In this document: positions 9,157-16,926 of the stretch, piece after piece | How the letters are laid out: each line of letters starts with the position of its first letter | How positions within the stretch are numbered: position 1 is the first letter of the stretch | NCBI GenBank assembly: GCA_964628195.1 | Contig: CAZVPF010000001.1 | Location: 1-64,000 of the forward strand | Length of the DNA stretch: 64,000 nt | Direction of reading: 5' to 3' | Source of the DNA: CAZVPF01 sp964628195 | Lineage (GTDB): Bacteria > Planctomycetota > Phycisphaerae > Sedimentisphaerales > Anaerohalosphaeraceae | Program-made: the position numbers and the translations under genes | Notes under the pieces: model-generated | What the model was told of the DNA's origin: nothing | What the model saw: only the letters and a program-made list of their open reading frames with translations | Databases searched by the model: none

Positions 9157-10227
9157 TTATAAAACCATTTCACTTCGCGGATAACTGCCGAGGACCGAAA
9201 GCTGCATGCAGTGGTTCTTTGCGGCGATGAGTCCTTCCTTGAAGTTTTCGTTTTCCCTGTGAGCGAGCATGTCCACGAAGAAGTAGTATTCCCATTCCCT
9301 TTTTCTGCTGGGCCGGGAGTCGATGCTTGTCATGTTAAGGCCGTATCGCTTGAACTCTTCGAGCACGTCAACGAGTGCGCCTGCCTTGTGGGAGGTGCTG
9401 AAGAGCACGGTTGTTTTGTCTTCGCCGGTCGAGCGTGCGTCCTCTTTGCCTATAATGAGGAAGCGGGTGATGTTGTTTGTCATGTCCTCGATGTTCTCAT
9501 ATACGAGTTTGAGGCCGTAAAGCTCTCCTGCCAGTCTCGATCCGATCGCCGCGGTTCGGGGTTCTTGTGCGGCCATCTGGGCGGCCCTTGCCGATGATGC
9601 GACGGCGATGGTTTTGGTTTCCTCGAAGGTGCTGCTGAGCCAGTTCCTGCACTGTGAGAAAATTTCGGGCTTTGAATAGACCTTTTCGATTTCTTCGAGG
9701 GGACAATTTGCAAGCAGGTTATGATGTATGGACATGTATACCTCGGCGCAGATGAGCACGTCGCTGTCGATGAAGGAGTCCATTGTTTCGCCGACTACGC
9801 CGCCTGATGAATTTTCGATAGGCACAACGCCGAGGTCGCAGTGGCCGCGGCTAATCTCCCGGAATATGCTGTTTATATCGGTAACGCCTTCGTATTCGAC
9901 GCTTTGGCCGAATTTGACCATTGCCGCGCTGTGCGAGAAACTGCCTTCCGGGCCGAGGTAGGCGATGCGCAAGGGGCGTTCTAAAAAGAAGGAACCGCTC
10001 ATCATCTCTCGCCATATCGCGACAAGGGTTTTGTCGGGAAGGGGGCCCCTGTTGGCCTTTACGATCTTTTCGATAACGACTTTTTCTCTTGCCGGGGCGT
10101 AGATGGCCCCGTCGGTTTTGCCCTTTATCTTGCCGATTTCGACGACGACGCGCGCACGCTCGTTGAGCAGCTCAACAAGCCGGCTGTCGATGTTATCAAT
10201 CTGTTCTCTTAATTTATCGAGTGACAT
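9157..10227 (-). CDS. pheA: Bifunctional chorismate mutase / prephenate dehydratase
   Basis: PheA turns chorismate into prephenate and then phenylpyruvate for phenylalanine synthesis. Residues ~1-85 are an AroQ chorismate mutase (LDKLREQIDNIDSRLVELLN). The dehydratase follows with AYLGPEGSFSHSAA and the catalytic TNNITRFLIIG segment. A C-terminal ACT domain, with FKRYGLNMTSIDSRPSR resembling the ESRP motif, probably gives feedback inhibition by phenylalanine. I chose the ATG at 10227, which follows an AGGT site and fits the conserved N-terminus. An in-frame TTG at 10254 would add nine residues. The gene sits about 100 bases upstream of tpiA. Confidence 0.95.
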   Translation of the reverse strand: MSLDKLREQIDNIDSRLVELLNERARVVVEIGKIKGKTDGAIYAPAREKVVIEKIVKANRGPLPDKTLVAIWREMMSGSFFLERPLRIAYLGPEGSFSHSAAMVKFGQSVEYEGVTDINSIFREISRGHCDLGVVPIENSSGGVVGETMDSFIDSDVLICAEVYMSIHHNLLANCPLEEIEKVYSKPEIFSQCRNWLSSTFEETKTIAVASSARAAQMAAQEPRTAAIGSRLAGELYGLKLVYENIEDMTNNITRFLIIGKEDARSTGEDKTTVLFSTSHKAGALVDVLEEFKRYGLNMTSIDSRPSRKREWEYYFFVDMLAHRENENFKEGLIAAKNHCMQLSVLGSYPRSEMVL

Positions 10228-10371
10228 ATCAGACCTAACTAAAACAGCGCACAATGCGTCCGTCGATAGAAACCTCTTTGCTTAACATAAAAATGCCGGC
10301 CAGTCAATCAAAATAATCCGAATATCATCATCTTTATTGACCGTAAGCATCTTTTCAGCAATAATCAGGCG

Positions 10372-10917
10372 ATGAGACCGCGTGATACAAAGAAATACCG
10401 GGGCAAAGACAGTCTTTTTTATGATGTTCTCGATGTGCCTTTCGGGAGTTTCGGGTATGTTTGGGACGGTGAAAAGCTGCTGAAAACCGGCATTTCAACA
10501 CAGAAAAAGGCGATTTTGGAAGCAAAACTGCTGGTCGGTATGGAGAATGTAAAGCCGGTTCGGGGCCAGTTGGCCGATTTGACCAGGGATATTGGGGATT
10601 ACTTTGAGGGTAAAGAGGTTGATTTTGGTCATTATTTTCTCGATATGGGCTCAATGAGCGATTTTACAAAAAAGGTTTTGTGCAAACTGAGGAGCGTAAA
10701 GTTTGGTGACATAATAACTTATGGTCAGCTTGCGGCAGATGCCGGCTCGGCTGGGGCGTGCCGCGCTGTGGGAAACGTAATGGCCAGAAACCGGTTTCCT
10801 CTTGTAGTGCCCTGTCACCGTGTTATTAACTCAGACGGGGGCACGGGGAATTACCTTCAAGGCGACCCTAATGGGCGTGAATTGAAGGTTAAGCTGCTGA
10901 AGCACGAAAGCGAATAA
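10372..10917 (+). CDS. ogt: Methylated-DNA-protein cysteine methyltransferase
   Basis: This suicide repair protein moves the methyl group from O6-methylguanine onto its own cysteine. The C-terminal ~85 residues contain TYGQLAADAGSAGACRAVG and the active-site PCHRV motif with C148, followed by GTGNYLQG. An N-terminal ribonuclease-like domain of ~90 residues precedes it, as in Ogt/MGMT. Total length of 181 is normal. It is a single gene, divergent from pheA. The N-terminus is basic and less conserved, so the precise start is slightly uncertain. Confidence 0.93.
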   Translation: MRPRDTKKYRGKDSLFYDVLDVPFGSFGYVWDGEKLLKTGISTQKKAILEAKLLVGMENVKPVRGQLADLTRDIGDYFEGKEVDFGHYFLDMGSMSDFTKKVLCKLRSVKFGDIITYGQLAADAGSAGACRAVGNVMARNRFPLVVPCHRVINSDGGTGNYLQGDPNGRELKVKLLKHESE

Positions 10918-10946
10918 AATTTTTTCGATTTATGTGTAACTTTTGC

Positions 10947-10994
10947 TTGACTATATGTAATGTAAACCTTACATTATGTCGAGTAAGGCTTACA
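10947..10994 (+). promoter_or_regulatory. Promoter with two operator-like repeats
   Basis: A TTGACT hexamer (10947-10952) and a TACATT hexamer (10970-10975) are 17 bases apart, forming a plausible sigma-70 promoter for the membrane protein/XRE pair. TAATGTAA and TTACATTA (10958-10965, 10969-10976) form a perfect inverted repeat over the -10 region. A 13-base element TGTAAACCTTACA at 10961-10973 recurs inverted as AGTAAGGCTTACA at 10982-10994, matching at 11 of 13 positions. The two centres are 21 bases apart, two DNA turns. The layout suggests two dimers binding one DNA face to repress transcription, probably the XRE protein encoded downstream. Confidence 0.65.
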
Positions 10995-11025
10995 TAAGAA
11001 ACAGTTTTTACGAAAGGAAACTGCG

Positions 11026-11478
11026 ATGAAACGAATACAGAAGATATCCTGGTTTATCGTGGTATGTGTCACTATAGCTGTTGTCTGTACTATAACAGCG
11101 GTTGGGATTATATACCATAAGTACGGCTTTGATAATAAGCTACGCGCGGGATTCGCTTTTCTGGCCATTGCCGGAATCGGGGGTTTGGCACCCTTATTTT
11201 TCGGCAAAGACGCAGAGCCTGTTGAGAAAGACGAGCGGGATATTATGATAAACCGCAGGGCTGCGCTGGCGGGGTTTGGGGGGTCGTATTTGTTTGTGGG
11301 TTTGGCGTGTATGCTGCCGTTTACCATTATGGGGCCGAGAACAAAGATCGATGTTTCGTGGCTGCCTTTGATCTTTGTCGGAGCGGGGCTTACGTCGTTT
11401 TATGTTCACGCGTGGATGATACTTATTCAGTACGGGCTGTTCCCGGAAAAGGGGGGTGCCGATGGGCAGGGACAGTGA
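11026..11478 (+). CDS. Small integral membrane protein paired with XRE regulator
   Basis: I do not recognise a named family with certainty. The 150 residues contain about four membrane segments (roughly 8-29, 40-58, 86-107, 116-137). A conserved-looking VEKDERDIMINRRAALAGF loop between the second and third resembles the DUF2178-type proteins found beside small HTH regulators. A GAAAGGA site precedes the ATG. The gene overlaps the regulator gene by 17 bases, so the two are translated together. Membrane protein and XRE pairs like this are often autoregulated, and the paired operator upstream fits that. Substrate or signal is unknown. Confidence 0.75.
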   Translation: MKRIQKISWFIVVCVTIAVVCTITAVGIIYHKYGFDNKLRAGFAFLAIAGIGGLAPLFFGKDAEPVEKDERDIMINRRAALAGFGGSYLFVGLACMLPFTIMGPRTKIDVSWLPLIFVGAGLTSFYVHAWMILIQYGLFPEKGGADGQGQ

Positions 11479-11686
11479 GCAGCTTAGCAACAATATCCGG
11501 AGGCTGAGGTTTGAGAAAAGCGAGATGACGCAGGCTCAGCTTGCTGCTGCGACGGGGGTTACGCGTCAGACGATCATAGCGGTTGAGCAGGGGAAATACT
11601 GCCCTTCGCTGGTGCTGGCGATGAAGATTGCGCGGGCGTTCGGGGTCAGCGTGGAAGAGGTTTTTTACCTTGCAGAGACAGTGTAA
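11462..11686 (+). CDS. Small XRE-family transcriptional regulator
   Basis: The 74-residue protein is almost only a helix-turn-helix domain: MTQAQLAAATGVTRQTIIAVEQGKY is the classic XRE/Cro pattern, followed by PSLVLAMKIARAFGVSVEEVF. Such stand-alone regulators resemble YgzD-like proteins and bind DNA as dimers. The ATG at 11462 is chosen because the G-rich run at 11451-11456 is well placed as a ribosome-binding site. A GTG at 11456 is possible. It overlaps the membrane protein gene and probably represses the promoter at 10947-10994. Confidence 0.9.
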   Translation: MGRDSEQLSNNIRRLRFEKSEMTQAQLAAATGVTRQTIIAVEQGKYCPSLVLAMKIARAFGVSVEEVFYLAETV

Positions 11687-11737
11687 CAGCGGTAGCCTTT
11701 TATTTTTATGATATTAAGTATTCAGGAGACAGTATTT

Positions 11738-12397
11738 ATGAAGAAGATTTTTGTTTTTCTGGCGGTAAGTATTTTTGTATTGGTGATTTCTAACAATCCG
11801 GGCAGCGGGGCGACTTTCTGCAGGCAGGAGTTTGAGTTAATGGGGGTGGGCAATGACGTGATATTTATTCGGGAAGATGTTACAGGCGAGTGCCTGAGTT
11901 CGGATTTGCTGGTTTTGAATATGGCTGGGGATGAGTGCTCGGCTGGGCGGATAGGGCTGAAGAAGTTCGGGCAGTGGGAGAAGGTCAGGGAGGCGTTCGG
12001 GACGTTTCTTAAGCGACGTGCTGTTGAGCTTGTTGAGAAAGATGGAATTTTCAACTGCAAAGAGCTTGAGCTGGGCATAAAGGACCCGGCGGATCGGATG
12101 AGTCTTATGGCGATGTTCGAGCAGCATGTTAAGGAAGGCGGTTCAGGGGGGAGGTCGTTTAACAGGGAAGTTGGTAAATTTACGCTGCCTGTAAGTACGG
12201 GGCGTGCGCTGCGGAAGGTGTATATGTACCCTGCGGGTTTGTATATAAACTACACGATTGACAGGGCTTATTATCTGCCGAGTTCGGGAAGGATTATTGT
12301 GTTTACAAAGCAGGCCAGGACCGCGGTGGGGATGGATACTATGCACGGGTTTATGATTTTAGACGTTCAGGACCCGGCACAAGGCAAGCAGCAGTGA
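11738..12397 (+). CDS. Exported protein of unknown function
   Basis: No family is recognised. The 219 residues begin with a Sec-type signal peptide (KKIFVFLAVSIFVLVIS, likely cleavage after GSGA), so the protein is exported. The mature part has FTLPVSTGRALRKVYMYPAG and several beta-strand-like stretches but no motif I can name. The start at 11738 is set by AGGAGA eight bases upstream. An in-frame ATG at 11708 lacks such a site and would put residues before the signal peptide. It stands alone, convergent with the sugar kinase gene. Confidence 0.7.
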   Translation: MKKIFVFLAVSIFVLVISNNPGSGATFCRQEFELMGVGNDVIFIREDVTGECLSSDLLVLNMAGDECSAGRIGLKKFGQWEKVREAFGTFLKRRAVELVEKDGIFNCKELELGIKDPADRMSLMAMFEQHVKEGGSGGRSFNREVGKFTLPVSTGRALRKVYMYPAGLYINYTIDRAYYLPSSGRIIVFTKQARTAVGMDTMHGFMILDVQDPAQGKQQ

Positions 12398-12418
12398 GGG
12401 CAGTTGTAAATTTTCTTC

Positions 12419-13354
12419 TTATTTCTCTACGTTGATTTTGTAATTCAGTTTGTCGAAGTCAAGGCGCTGGTCGGAGCCGGTTACCCGTGCGGTGGCGGCT
12501 GTTACGGCGGATTTGAGGGCCGGGGCGATGTTGGGTGAGTGAAGGTATTCGCTTAAAAAACCGGCAAGGAGGTAGTCGCCGGCGCCGACAGTGTTGAGCA
12601 CATTTACTTTTTCGAGGCACCTGGCGGAGGCTGCGCTGTCGCGGGTAACGGCTGTTACGCCGGAGGGGCCGCGGCTGACGAGCACTACCTGGGCGGTGTC
12701 GGTAAATTTTCGCGCGGCAGTTTCGATCGCGTCGGTGTTGTCTTCAACGCTACAGCCGGCAAGGCTTGAAAGCTCTTCAAGATTGGGTTTGATCGCGAAG
12801 AGTTTAATTTTTCCGGCGATAGCTGATAAGGCCGGGCCGGATGTGTCGACAGCAACCCGTGCTTTTTGGGCGATAGAGGCGAGAATGTCTACAGCTTTTG
12901 CGAGCAGTTGGCCGGCGGGCATTGAACCGGCGAATACGACAAGATCGGTTTTTCGCACGAGGTCATCCAGGCTTTTCGATAATTTTTCAAGGGCATCTGC
13001 TGTCGGCAGCGGGTTGGGCGCACGCAGGTGCATCTCCTTTTCGGCGGCGGTGTCAAGGATCGTAACGTTTTGCCTTGTACTGCCGGGAACGGGGGTCATT
13101 TGAATATCGATAAAGCCTTTTGCAAATTCCTTTACCTTGGCGCGCATTTGTTCGATGTCCCCGGCGCCCCAGAGACCGGCTGCGACTGATGGTTTGTTCA
13201 TCCAGGCAAGTGCGCGGGAGATATTCAGGGCCTTGCCTGCTGGTGTCTTTTGCTGGGCTGTGAGTTTGGGATGCATGTTCCATTCGATGTTTCGGCCTGT
13301 GCATGTCAGGTCCCAGCATGGAGAAAGGCCGACGGTGATGATTCGCCCGGACAT
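12419..13354 (-). CDS. PfkB-family sugar (phospho)kinase, 1-phosphofructokinase type
   Basis: The 311 residues belong to the ribokinase/PfkB fold. The first PfkB region is PAGKALNISRALAWM. The catalytic signature NTVGAGDYLLAGFLSEY near the C-terminus holds the base aspartate. IKPNLEEL is typical of the 1-phosphofructokinase/tagatose-6-phosphate kinase branch. The likely reaction is ATP-dependent phosphorylation of a hexose phosphate, but the substrate cannot be fixed by sequence alone. No PTS permease is adjacent. The gene lies 5 bases downstream of the ThyX-like gene on the same strand, so the two are probably co-transcribed. Confidence 0.85.
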   Translation of the reverse strand: MSGRIITVGLSPCWDLTCTGRNIEWNMHPKLTAQQKTPAGKALNISRALAWMNKPSVAAGLWGAGDIEQMRAKVKEFAKGFIDIQMTPVPGSTRQNVTILDTAAEKEMHLRAPNPLPTADALEKLSKSLDDLVRKTDLVVFAGSMPAGQLLAKAVDILASIAQKARVAVDTSGPALSAIAGKIKLFAIKPNLEELSSLAGCSVEDNTDAIETAARKFTDTAQVVLVSRGPSGVTAVTRDSAASARCLEKVNVLNTVGAGDYLLAGFLSEYLHSPNIAPALKSAVTAATARVTGSDQRLDFDKLNYKINVEK

Positions 13355-13359
13355 TTATA

Positions 13360-13965
13360 TCAGCCTTTCCCGCCGTTTTGGGCAGCCTTCAAACCCGGGA
13401 GAAGTTCGGCGTGGTCGGCGTGTGCGAGGGTCTGTTCGATAAACGACTGCCAGTGAGGGAGCCTGTGGTTTCGCCGCTGGAGGATAATGTTTCTCAGTGT
13501 TTTATATGACATGCACCACAGCCGTCTCTGCAGGAAACCCTCCGGGAGCCGTTTTTTTATTTCGACGAGGTCATCTGACCGCACTGCGTCGAGTATATAA
13601 ATTAAGGTGTCCGGTGTGCAGGAACCGGTTTCGAAATTTGCGGCGATGTAATTTTCAACCGATGCGGTGTTGGTCATGTCGATGTCGAGCAGTTCCTTTT
13701 TGAGTGTGTGCATAGTGCTTTCGGACTGCTTGGTCGCTATTCTGAAGGTGTCAGCTTCCTGCCACCAGTATCGCGGGGCCTGGACCTCGAGCCAGATGAT
13801 GATCGACTCCAAAAACTTGTTATGTCCGCCGTCATGGAACGCCAGCCTCTCTGCGACTTTGTGCATAGTGTCGAGGGGCTGTTTTTTGTTATATGACAGC
13901 CCGAGCAGCGCGGGGGTGTAACCCGCTTCCTCTATTTTCTTAACCCGCATAACATAATCGGTCAT
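13360..13965 (-). CDS. Phage-type protein resembling thymidylate synthase ThyX (low certainty)
   Basis: This 201-residue protein carries the pattern APRYWWQEADTFRIATKQSE, then STMHTL, and later GFLQRRLWCMSYKTLRNI followed by RRNHRLPHW. I recall this pattern from uncharacterised phage and clostridial proteins with weak structural likeness to flavin-dependent thymidylate synthase. The classical ThyX RHR...S motif is not present as such, so activity is doubtful. No other phage gene is near. It immediately precedes a PfkB-type kinase. GAAAGGG precedes the ATG. Function is unknown. Confidence 0.6.
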   Translation of the reverse strand: MTDYVMRVKKIEEAGYTPALLGLSYNKKQPLDTMHKVAERLAFHDGGHNKFLESIIIWLEVQAPRYWWQEADTFRIATKQSESTMHTLKKELLDIDMTNTASVENYIAANFETGSCTPDTLIYILDAVRSDDLVEIKKRLPEGFLQRRLWCMSYKTLRNIILQRRNHRLPHWQSFIEQTLAHADHAELLPGLKAAQNGGKG

Positions 13966-14048
13966 TTGCGAACCCTTTCACAACGTAGATCAAAGACATA
14001 CTTTAACGCCGCCGGGGTGCAAAATCAACCCTGTTATGAAAGGCAGTT

Positions 14049-15866
14049 TTATTCCACTTTGACGATGTTCGACACGTCGCCTGTCCTGTTCCAGCAGTCC
14101 CTTGCCCTGACCGTGTACCAGTAAGTTTCGCCGACAGGTTTGGAGTCGATGAACGAAGTGCATAAAATATCCGGCCGATTGATCCTGTTAAAGGGCCCCT
14201 GCCGTGTTTTTGCCCGAAGTATTTCGTAGGTTTTAACCGTCCTGGGCAGGTGTTCAAACCGCAGCAGAACGTCTTGATTACCGGTGACAAGTCCGTCAAA
14301 CTTTTCGGCATATAATCCCGTTACCGGGCCGGGTCCTTGCTGAGGATGCTCGGTAATAAGCAAAAGCGCTGAACTGTGCAAAGGGACGGCGGCGTTGAAG
14401 CTGAATGAGTCGACGGTCGTATATCGAAGCGGGGCGCCGAGCTCAAGCTCCTGGCCGTTGCGCATTTTCTGTATCTGTTCGGCGGTCGGGTTTTGCGGAG
14501 AGCCCAGACGTTTCCAGAGCTCGTACGCGTTTGAATGGTTCTCGTCGATAACGTAATAAGCAAGGCATGCGTTTTTGAAAGGCAGGTTCTTGAGATTGAG
14601 CGTTAGGTGCGACGAACCGGTTCGCTTGTGGTCGGTGTCATAGCTGTAAACAAGCACCGCGACCTGGCCGCGGCGAGCGGTGGGGAAAATTCCCACATCC
14701 GCTGTAAAGTCGGGCTGTTCGCTTGAGAGCACCGTATCTCCGAGCAGCGAGAGCATTATCATCTGGTTATGGACGGCTTGTTTTATGAGGACGAAATCAT
14801 CCTTGCCGCCGAACCACTTAAAATTTGTCCTGTGTTTCCACTCGCCCAGGAACGCGTTGTCGTTTGCCAGCCGGAAATCGATACCCATCGGTTTGATTAT
14901 CCTGTACCAATGTTCGGGCATCTGTCTTGCGACATATGCGGCGTACCAGTTGTCCTCTCGCCAGGGCTTGTCGTCGTCCTTCCAGCAGCACTTTACATCG
15001 GCTTCGTTATTGACGAAAGGCCGGTTTGCCAGCTGGGGGTATTTATCGAGTATCATATTTATCGCTTCGATGTCGCGGTCGGTCTGCTGCGGGTGTGTCT
15101 TTTTGTTGTGGTAGGAAATAAAATCTATACGTGTGCCCTTTTGGCCGGTGAAATAGTTTGTGCCTTCCATGCAATGCTCGACCAGGCCGGTATAATAATC
15201 CGAGTTTCTGCTTGCAACACCGGGCCCGCCGAACTTAAGCTGGGGGTCGGCTTCCTGCAAACCCAGGCTGCACGCATCATAATAGTTATAAAATTCCTGA
15301 TGGTCCCATTTCCAGCGATAGTCTCCGTCGGGCTCGTTCCAGGTTTCAAAATACCAAGAGCGCACTTCCGCCTTGCCGTACCTGTCGATCAAATGCTGGG
15401 CAAGGGTGCGTACAAGTTCTTTCCACTGGCGGAGCTGCCTGTCTTCGTGAAAATTTGCGAAATGTTTCGAGGGGTTTCCCATTATCTCGAAAAAGAGCTT
15501 CTGGCCGCTTCGGACTATGACATCGAGAAATTTATCCAGTTTTGAAAAATCATATTTGGGATTATTCGAGTCCATGTCACTGACTTTTACCAGGTCAAGC
15601 AGTGAGTGGGGCCGCTGATACATCATTGCCTCGTAAGGCACGGACCCGAGCAGGTACATGTTCTGATGCTGAAGCCTGTTGTTATAATCCATAGCAAGGC
15701 CGGATGCGTTCCAGAACATTTCCAGTTCGCCTATGGTTTTGGAGCAGTCGATATTGAAAGTGAAATTGTCCCCACTGTTATCCTCGGCAAGAACACATGA
15801 AAAACCCGTAAACACCGTAATCAAAAATACAACCGCAATCCCCTTTTCGATAAATCCCTTTGGCAC
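14049..15866 (-). CDS. Secreted GH39 glycoside hydrolase (iduronidase/xylosidase-like)
   Basis: The 605-residue protein has an N-terminal signal peptide (about 1-27), a GH39 TIM barrel and, at ~510-600, a fibronectin type III-like domain. The catalytic pair is visible: E178 in FETWNEPD is the acid/base and E288 in FVNNEAD the nucleophile. The NNEAD form is closer to alpha-L-iduronidase than to xylosidases, but the substrate remains open. It likely acts outside the cytoplasm on plant or algal polysaccharide or on glycosaminoglycan-like material. The start is GTG with a GAAAGGG site. It follows the PA14 protein gene on the same strand but has its own promoter. Confidence 0.85.
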   Translation of the reverse strand: MPKGFIEKGIAVVFLITVFTGFSCVLAEDNSGDNFTFNIDCSKTIGELEMFWNASGLAMDYNNRLQHQNMYLLGSVPYEAMMYQRPHSLLDLVKVSDMDSNNPKYDFSKLDKFLDVIVRSGQKLFFEIMGNPSKHFANFHEDRQLRQWKELVRTLAQHLIDRYGKAEVRSWYFETWNEPDGDYRWKWDHQEFYNYYDACSLGLQEADPQLKFGGPGVASRNSDYYTGLVEHCMEGTNYFTGQKGTRIDFISYHNKKTHPQQTDRDIEAINMILDKYPQLANRPFVNNEADVKCCWKDDDKPWREDNWYAAYVARQMPEHWYRIIKPMGIDFRLANDNAFLGEWKHRTNFKWFGGKDDFVLIKQAVHNQMIMLSLLGDTVLSSEQPDFTADVGIFPTARRGQVAVLVYSYDTDHKRTGSSHLTLNLKNLPFKNACLAYYVIDENHSNAYELWKRLGSPQNPTAEQIQKMRNGQELELGAPLRYTTVDSFSFNAAVPLHSSALLLITEHPQQGPGPVTGLYAEKFDGLVTGNQDVLLRFEHLPRTVKTYEILRAKTRQGPFNRINRPDILCTSFIDSKPVGETYWYTVRARDCWNRTGDVSNIVKVE

Positions 15867-15921
15867 TGCAAAGCCCTTTCAATTCCCTGTCAATTCGTTT
15901 CGTTTGTTACAAGAAAGCGCA

Positions 15922-15950
15922 ATTATACCAGCGTCCATTAAAAAAAACAA
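15922..15950 (-). promoter_or_regulatory. Promoter of the GH39 gene
   Basis: On the minus strand, TTGTTT (15945-15950) and a perfect TATAAT (15922-15927) are 17 bases apart. This places transcription start near 15915, about 50 bases before the GTG start. The spacing and the consensus -10 make it a credible sigma-70 promoter; the -35 matches only partly. Confidence 0.55.
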
Positions 15951-16018
15951 AGCGTTTTCACTGCCGAAAAGGGACTCTATTAATTGCTTTCTCAGTGAAT
16001 TGAATTTTAGAGTTGTCG

Positions 16019-16825
16019 TTAATTAATGCACGAAACCAGCCACAGGTCAGCAAGCCTGACCAGGTCGCACATATCCACGTTACCATCAACGTAGAAGTCC
16101 GCGCTCAGGGAGCCGGACATGCCCCATTGCGACGAAAGAACAGAGAACTCATAATAATTCAAAACTCCGTCGCCATTGAGGTCCATCCGGCATGCGAACT
16201 GATTGACCTCGCTTTCCGTAAAAAGCACCGCCGCCGGAACCTTGTTCCAGTTTGTGTTCGGATTATAAGTCGGGGGCGTTCCATGAAAAGTTGTTCCGTA
16301 ATAAGGGATATCGGAAACCCCGCTGCCCGGCAGCAGCCACCATAACTCTATACCGTCGTAACTGGGCCCCTCATAAAAACGCACCATTATTTTATGAAAT
16401 CCACAGTTTAGCATTACCGGCTGATTCGGTTCGCCTGCATCATACTCCGTTAAGTTATCCTCCCAATCATACCACTGCCCCTCGCCGTTATCCACAACCA
16501 ACTTGCCGTCTATCCATACCTGCGAACCGTCATCGGAGATCGTACCGAAACCGTACTCGCCGGGAACGGATATTTCAATATAACCGGTCCACTGGACCGT
16601 ATAATTATCCCCATAACCCGGAATAGGCTGCCAGCGGTAATAGCGCGTACCATCCCAGTAATCAATGCTCGCGTCAACCCTGGTAAACTGCTCGGTCAAC
16701 CCCTCGACAAGAATTATACCATCAGGGTCAAAGCTCGTGCCTGAAAAATACCTGCCTGTCAATCCCCCCATACAAACACAAGAGAATACAGCGGCAAACA
16801 AAACAATCGCCATACCATTTTTCAT
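16019..16825 (-). CDS. Secreted PA14-domain protein with C-terminal EF-hand pair
   Basis: The 268 residues start with a signal peptide (about 1-20). A PA14 domain follows at ~22-165, with the typical YIEISVPGEYGFGTISDDGS strand pair, a WIDGKLVVDN loop and the GFHKIMVRFYEG end. PA14 domains often bind sugars. The C-terminal ~65 residues hold two calcium-loop segments, MDLNGDGVLNYYEF and ADFYVDGNVDMCDLV, each followed by a helix ending in W, as in dockerin-like modules. Similar ends occur in the two large proteins at 57-63 kb. The ATG at 16825 has AAGGGG six bases upstream; a GTG directly before it is less likely. Confidence 0.82.
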   Translation of the reverse strand: MKNGMAIVLFAAVFSCVCMGGLTGRYFSGTSFDPDGIILVEGLTEQFTRVDASIDYWDGTRYYRWQPIPGYGDNYTVQWTGYIEISVPGEYGFGTISDDGSQVWIDGKLVVDNGEGQWYDWEDNLTEYDAGEPNQPVMLNCGFHKIMVRFYEGPSYDGIELWWLLPGSGVSDIPYYGTTFHGTPPTYNPNTNWNKVPAAVLFTESEVNQFACRMDLNGDGVLNYYEFSVLSSQWGMSGSLSADFYVDGNVDMCDLVRLADLWLVSCIN

Positions 16826-16837
16826 CACATACCCCTT

Positions 16838-16852
16838 GGCGGTTCAACCGCC
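16838..16852 (-). promoter_or_regulatory. Hairpin next to ribosome-binding site of the PA14 gene
   Basis: GGCGGTT and AACCGCC form a perfect 7-base-pair stem with a one-base separation. In RNA the single-base loop would open the top pairs. On the minus strand it ends directly before the AAGGGG ribosome-binding site. It could affect translation or mRNA stability. It lies within the ~45-base leader after the promoter at 16877-16905. Confidence 0.45.
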
Positions 16853-16876
16853 TCTAAACCGTAAAATCCGAGGGAT

Positions 16877-16905
16877 ATTATACAAAATACCTCACCTCTA
16901 TACAA
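16877..16905 (-). promoter_or_regulatory. Promoter of the PA14/EF-hand gene
   Basis: On the minus strand, TTGTAT (16900-16905) and TATAAT (16877-16882) are separated by exactly 17 bases. Transcription would begin near 16870, giving a leader of about 45 bases that contains the hairpin at 16838-16852. Confidence 0.65.
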
Positions 16906-16926
16906 GCATTTTCACTGGCAATCCAC

